Source: Thermaceae bacterium
GTDB taxonomy: Bacteria > Deinococcota > Deinococci > Deinococcales > Marinithermaceae
NCBI GenBank assembly: GCA_026989475.1
Contig: JALSJG010000263.1
Span: forward strand, 1-7,856
Length of the DNA: 7,856 nucleotides
Direction: 5' to 3'
The translations under genes and the position numbers were made by a program. The notes beneath the pieces were generated by a model. The model searched no databases. It was not told the DNA's origin and saw nothing but the letters and a program-made list of their open reading frames with translations. Within the stretch, counting starts at the first letter, position 1. Each line of letters starts with the position of its first letter. Positions 5,981-7,856 of the stretch are shown one piece after another.

Positions 5981-6906
5981 CCGCGGTCTTCCTCGTCGGG
6001 GTTGGGATCCTGCTCCTCTACCTAGGCGGCGAGCTCTTGGTGCGCAACGCCTCCCTCCTTGCCCGTGCGCTGGGTTTGAGCCCCCTCGTCGTCGGCCTGA
6101 CGATCGTGGCCTTCGGTACCTCGGCCCCCGAGCTCGCGGCGAGCCTCGCCGCCGCCCTCAGGGGAGCACCGGAGCTCGCCTTTGGCAACGTGGTGGGTTC
6201 CAACGCGGCCAACCTGGGGCTGATCCTGGCCCTGGCCGCGCTGATCCGACCCATCCGGGCCCAGGCCCGCTTTCTCCGCCGGGAACTCCCCTTCATGGTG
6301 GGGGTGGTGGGCTTGCTGCTCCTGGTCGCGATGGACGGCCGGGTGAGTCGGCTCGAGGGGAGCCTTCTGCTGGTTCTCCTTTCGTTTTACCTTTACGTGC
6401 TGCTCCGCGATCGCGAGGTGCCCGAGGTCGAAGCGGAGTTCGCCGCCGAGTACGGGGGTTCGGCGGGTCTCGTAGTGCTGCGCTTTATCCTGCTCGCGCT
6501 CGGGGTGCTTACCCTCGCCCTGGGCTCGAGCACCCTCATCGAGGGCGCGGTGGCCCTCGCGCGCTATTTCGGGGTGGGAGAACGGGCGATCGGGCTGACC
6601 GTGGTGGCGGTGGGTACGAGCCTCCCCGAGCTCGCCGCCGCCCTGGTGGCCGCCCTGCGCCGGGAGGGGGATATCCTCCTCGGCAACCTCGTGGGCTCCA
6701 ACATCTTTAACGTGTTGGCGATTCTCGGGATCGTGGCGGCGGTACGACCCCTCGCGATCGCGGCCGGGCTGGGTTCCGACCTCCTCGGCATGGCGGGGAT
6801 CTCGTTGCTGGCCTGGGCCTTCCTCTGGACCGGGATGCGGCTCGGCCGCCGGGAGGCGGCGGTGTTGCTCGCTTTTTACCTTCTTTACGTGGGGGCGGTG
6901 TTTTAA
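5977..6906 (+). CDS. Na+/Ca2+ exchanger family antiporter (YrbG-like)
   Basis: This is an inner-membrane cation/Ca2+ antiporter of the CaCA superfamily, 309 residues with about ten hydrophobic segments. Two homologous halves each carry the ion-binding alpha repeat: GTSAPE with GNVVGSN (47-52 and 71-77), and GTSLPE with GNLVGSNIFN (214-219 and 237-246). Glu52 and Glu219 are the expected cation ligands. The halves are joined by a charged loop near residues 145-160 (DREVPEVEAEF). It most resembles bacterial YrbG and archaeal NCX. I chose the GTG at 5977 because AAGGAGGA (5966-5973) stands three bases before it and it overlaps the previous stop as GTGA. An ATG at 5962 would add five residues but would place this ribosome binding site inside the gene. 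Co-expression with the rRNA enzyme upstream is likely. Which ion it carries is not proven. Confidence 0.93.
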   Translation: MTAVFLVGVGILLLYLGGELLVRNASLLARALGLSPLVVGLTIVAFGTSAPELAASLAAALRGAPELAFGNVVGSNAANLGLILALAALIRPIRAQARFLRRELPFMVGVVGLLLLVAMDGRVSRLEGSLLLVLLSFYLYVLLRDREVPEVEAEFAAEYGGSAGLVVLRFILLALGVLTLALGSSTLIEGAVALARYFGVGERAIGLTVVAVGTSLPELAAALVAALRREGDILLGNLVGSNIFNVLAILGIVAAVRPLAIAAGLGSDLLGMAGISLLAWAFLWTGMRLGRREAAVLLAFYLLYVGAVF

Positions 6907-6927
6907 GGGGGGCCTGTTCGGCCCCCC
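6907..6927. terminator. Hairpin between convergent genes, likely bidirectional terminator
   Basis: GGGGGGCC (6907-6914), loop TGTTC, GGCCCCCC (6920-6927) forms a perfect 8-bp stem of G-C pairs. It begins directly after the exchanger stop codon and ends eight bases before the stop codon of the convergent protease gene. Neither strand has a run of T after the stem, so it is not a classical intrinsic terminator. Its place between two converging genes still makes termination or 3'-end protection the best guess. Confidence 0.6.
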
Positions 6928-6935
6928 GTGGCGGG

Positions 6936-7775
6936 CTACTTGCGGGCGGGCGGCCCCACCTCCCGCTGGTGCGGGGTGGGGACGTACTGCACGCTGGGCC
7001 GGCCCATCTGGGGCTGGGGGTAGAGCTCCATGAGCTCGTAGACCTCCTTCGGCATCTCGGTCTTGACCGGGAGGCCGAGCTCCTTCGCGAAGTCGGCGAA
7101 GATCGGGTAGTCGTGGGTCCAGGTGCCCTGGGAGAGGGTGTCGGCGACGGCCTCGGCCCTGTCCTCGGGCATCTTGTCGGCGAGCAGCTCCTTGACGAAC
7201 GCCTTGACCTGCTTGAGGGCCTTCTTCGAGACGTCGGCGTAGATCAGGGTCTGGTCGTCGATGTCCTTGGGCTCCTTTTGCTCGAGCACCTTGACGATCG
7301 AGGCCGCCGGGTACTGCCCGAGCTGGGGGTCCACCGGGCCGAGCACGGCGTTTTCGTCCATCACGATCTCGTCGGCGCCCAGCGCGATCAGGGTACCGCC
7401 CGACATGGCGTAGTGGGGAACGAAGACGGTGACCTTGGCGGGGTGTTTTTTAAGCGCCCGGGCGATCTGCTCGGCGGCGAGCACGAGCCCGCCGGGGGTG
7501 TGGATGATCAGGTCGATGGGCACGTCGTCGTCGGTCATCCGGATGGCGCGGAGGACGTGCTCGGAGTCGTCGATGGTGATGAAGCGGGAGAACGGGATCC
7601 CGAGGAAGCTGATCGCCTCCTGGCGGTGGATCAGCGTGATCACCCGGGAACCCCGCTTCTTCTCGAGCTCCGCCATCTTCCGGGCGCGGGCGGCGAAGAG
7701 CGCCTGTTGCTGCATGTAGGGGGAGAGCATCGAGAAGACGATGAAAAGCCAAAAGAGCAGCGAGATCGGGTCCAT
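6936..7775 (-). CDS. Membrane-anchored SDH_sah (ClpP/SppA-fold) serine protease
   Basis: The 279-residue product begins with one hydrophobic segment (about 4-22, ISLLFWLFIVFSMLSPYM), then a basic/coiled stretch (RARKMAELEKKRGSRVI) and a crotonase-like protease core. The core has IDLIIHTPGG (87-96, oxyanion region) and PHYAMSGGTLIALGADEIVM, in which Ser125 is the expected nucleophile, as in SppA/ClpP proteins. ENAVLGPVDPQLGQYP follows at 141-156. This matches the SDH_sah group (named serine dehydrogenase proteinase, PF01972). Family members are thought to be membrane-bound proteases; substrates are unknown. The identity of the general base is not clear from sequence. The last roughly 30 residues are proline- and glutamine-rich (YPQPQMGRPSVQY) and look unstructured. 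AAGGAGG (7781-7787) lies five bases before the ATG and fixes the start. The gene converges on the exchanger and may be cotranscribed with the fragment upstream. Confidence 0.88.
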   Translation of the reverse strand: MDPISLLFWLFIVFSMLSPYMQQQALFAARARKMAELEKKRGSRVITLIHRQEAISFLGIPFSRFITIDDSEHVLRAIRMTDDDVPIDLIIHTPGGLVLAAEQIARALKKHPAKVTVFVPHYAMSGGTLIALGADEIVMDENAVLGPVDPQLGQYPAASIVKVLEQKEPKDIDDQTLIYADVSKKALKQVKAFVKELLADKMPEDRAEAVADTLSQGTWTHDYPIFADFAKELGLPVKTEMPKEVYELMELYPQPQMGRPSVQYVPTPHQREVGPPARK

Positions 7776-7777
7776 CC

Positions 7778-7856
7778 CTACCTCCTTACCCTAAGGTTAA
7801 CCGGAACCGGGGCGTAGGCGAACCAGGCCGGGGCCGCGTGGTAACGGCGCCGCTGG
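7778..7856 (-). CDS. Possible C-terminal fragment of an upstream minus-strand gene
   Basis: From the right edge one minus-strand frame is open for 25 codons to a TAG at 7778-7780. It reads QRRRYHAAPAWFAYAP and then PVPVNLRVRR. Aromatic residues are encoded by TAC, CAC, TTC and TGG, and third positions are mostly G or C over the first 16 codons, as in the real genes here. The stop codon sits just after the AAGGAGG ribosome binding site of the protease gene, so the two would be tightly spaced in an operon. The fragment is too short to assign a family, and the last ten codons have weaker coding bias. The same bases could instead be a promoter region for the protease gene. Confidence 0.4.
   Translation of the reverse strand, partial: QRRRYHAAPAWFAYAPVPVNLRVRR

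Noticed and set aside
7788..7799. TAGGGT (7788-7793) or TAACCT (7794-7799) on the minus strand as the -10 of the protease gene
   Set aside because: Neither has a convincing -35 at 16-18 bp, and the region may be coding for an upstream gene. A start from TAGGGT would remove part of the strong AAGGAGG ribosome binding site.

Overview
The window is about 70 % G+C by eye and almost entirely coding. The short divergent gene starts, the third-position G/C bias, and the YloU/YloV-like, Lrp/Ald and SDH_sah-type genes suggest a thermophilic member of the Deinococcus-Thermus phylum, perhaps an Oceanithermus/Marinithermus-like Thermaceae. That placement is inference from composition and protein style; there is no rRNA or other decisive marker. 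I see no mobile element, CRISPR array, tRNA, rRNA or sign of recent transfer. No stretch longer than about 120 bases lacks a gene.

Left part (1-3723, minus strand): a tight four-gene operon. It is transcribed from alanine dehydrogenase (ald), through a secreted DUF3108-like protein and an Asp23/Gls24 (YloU-like) protein, into a FakA/YloV-type fatty-acid kinase subunit cut by the left window edge. Spacings are 9 nt (if the second gene starts at an ATT codon), 12 nt, and a 4-base ATGA overlap. The second gene appears to have lost its signal peptide in a conventional reading, because no ATG, GTG or TTG precedes it.

Middle (3724-5207): an Lrp/AsnC-family regulator is divergent from ald, and the roughly 120 bp between them carry two inverted repeats that share one arm. 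The regulator probably controls ald and itself. Its 3' end overlaps the end of truB (tRNA pseudouridine-55 synthase, minus strand) by 44 bases.

Right part (5208-7856): truB is head-to-head with a second pseudouridine synthase of the RsuA/RluB family. That gene is translationally coupled (GTGA) to a YrbG-type Na+/Ca2+ exchanger. A perfect 8-bp hairpin separates the exchanger from a convergent minus-strand gene for a membrane-anchored SDH_sah/SppA/ClpP-fold serine protease. The last 79 bases probably hold the C-terminal end of one more minus-strand gene.

Both lrp and truB have the same upstream arrangement: TTGC(A/G)A, 17 bp, GAGAAT, 7-8 nt, ATG. This suggests near-leaderless transcripts. The window reads as ordinary core genome. 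The points most worth checking are the ATT start, the ald/lrp operator region and the shared promoter layout. I did not find a convincing new defence or mobile system.
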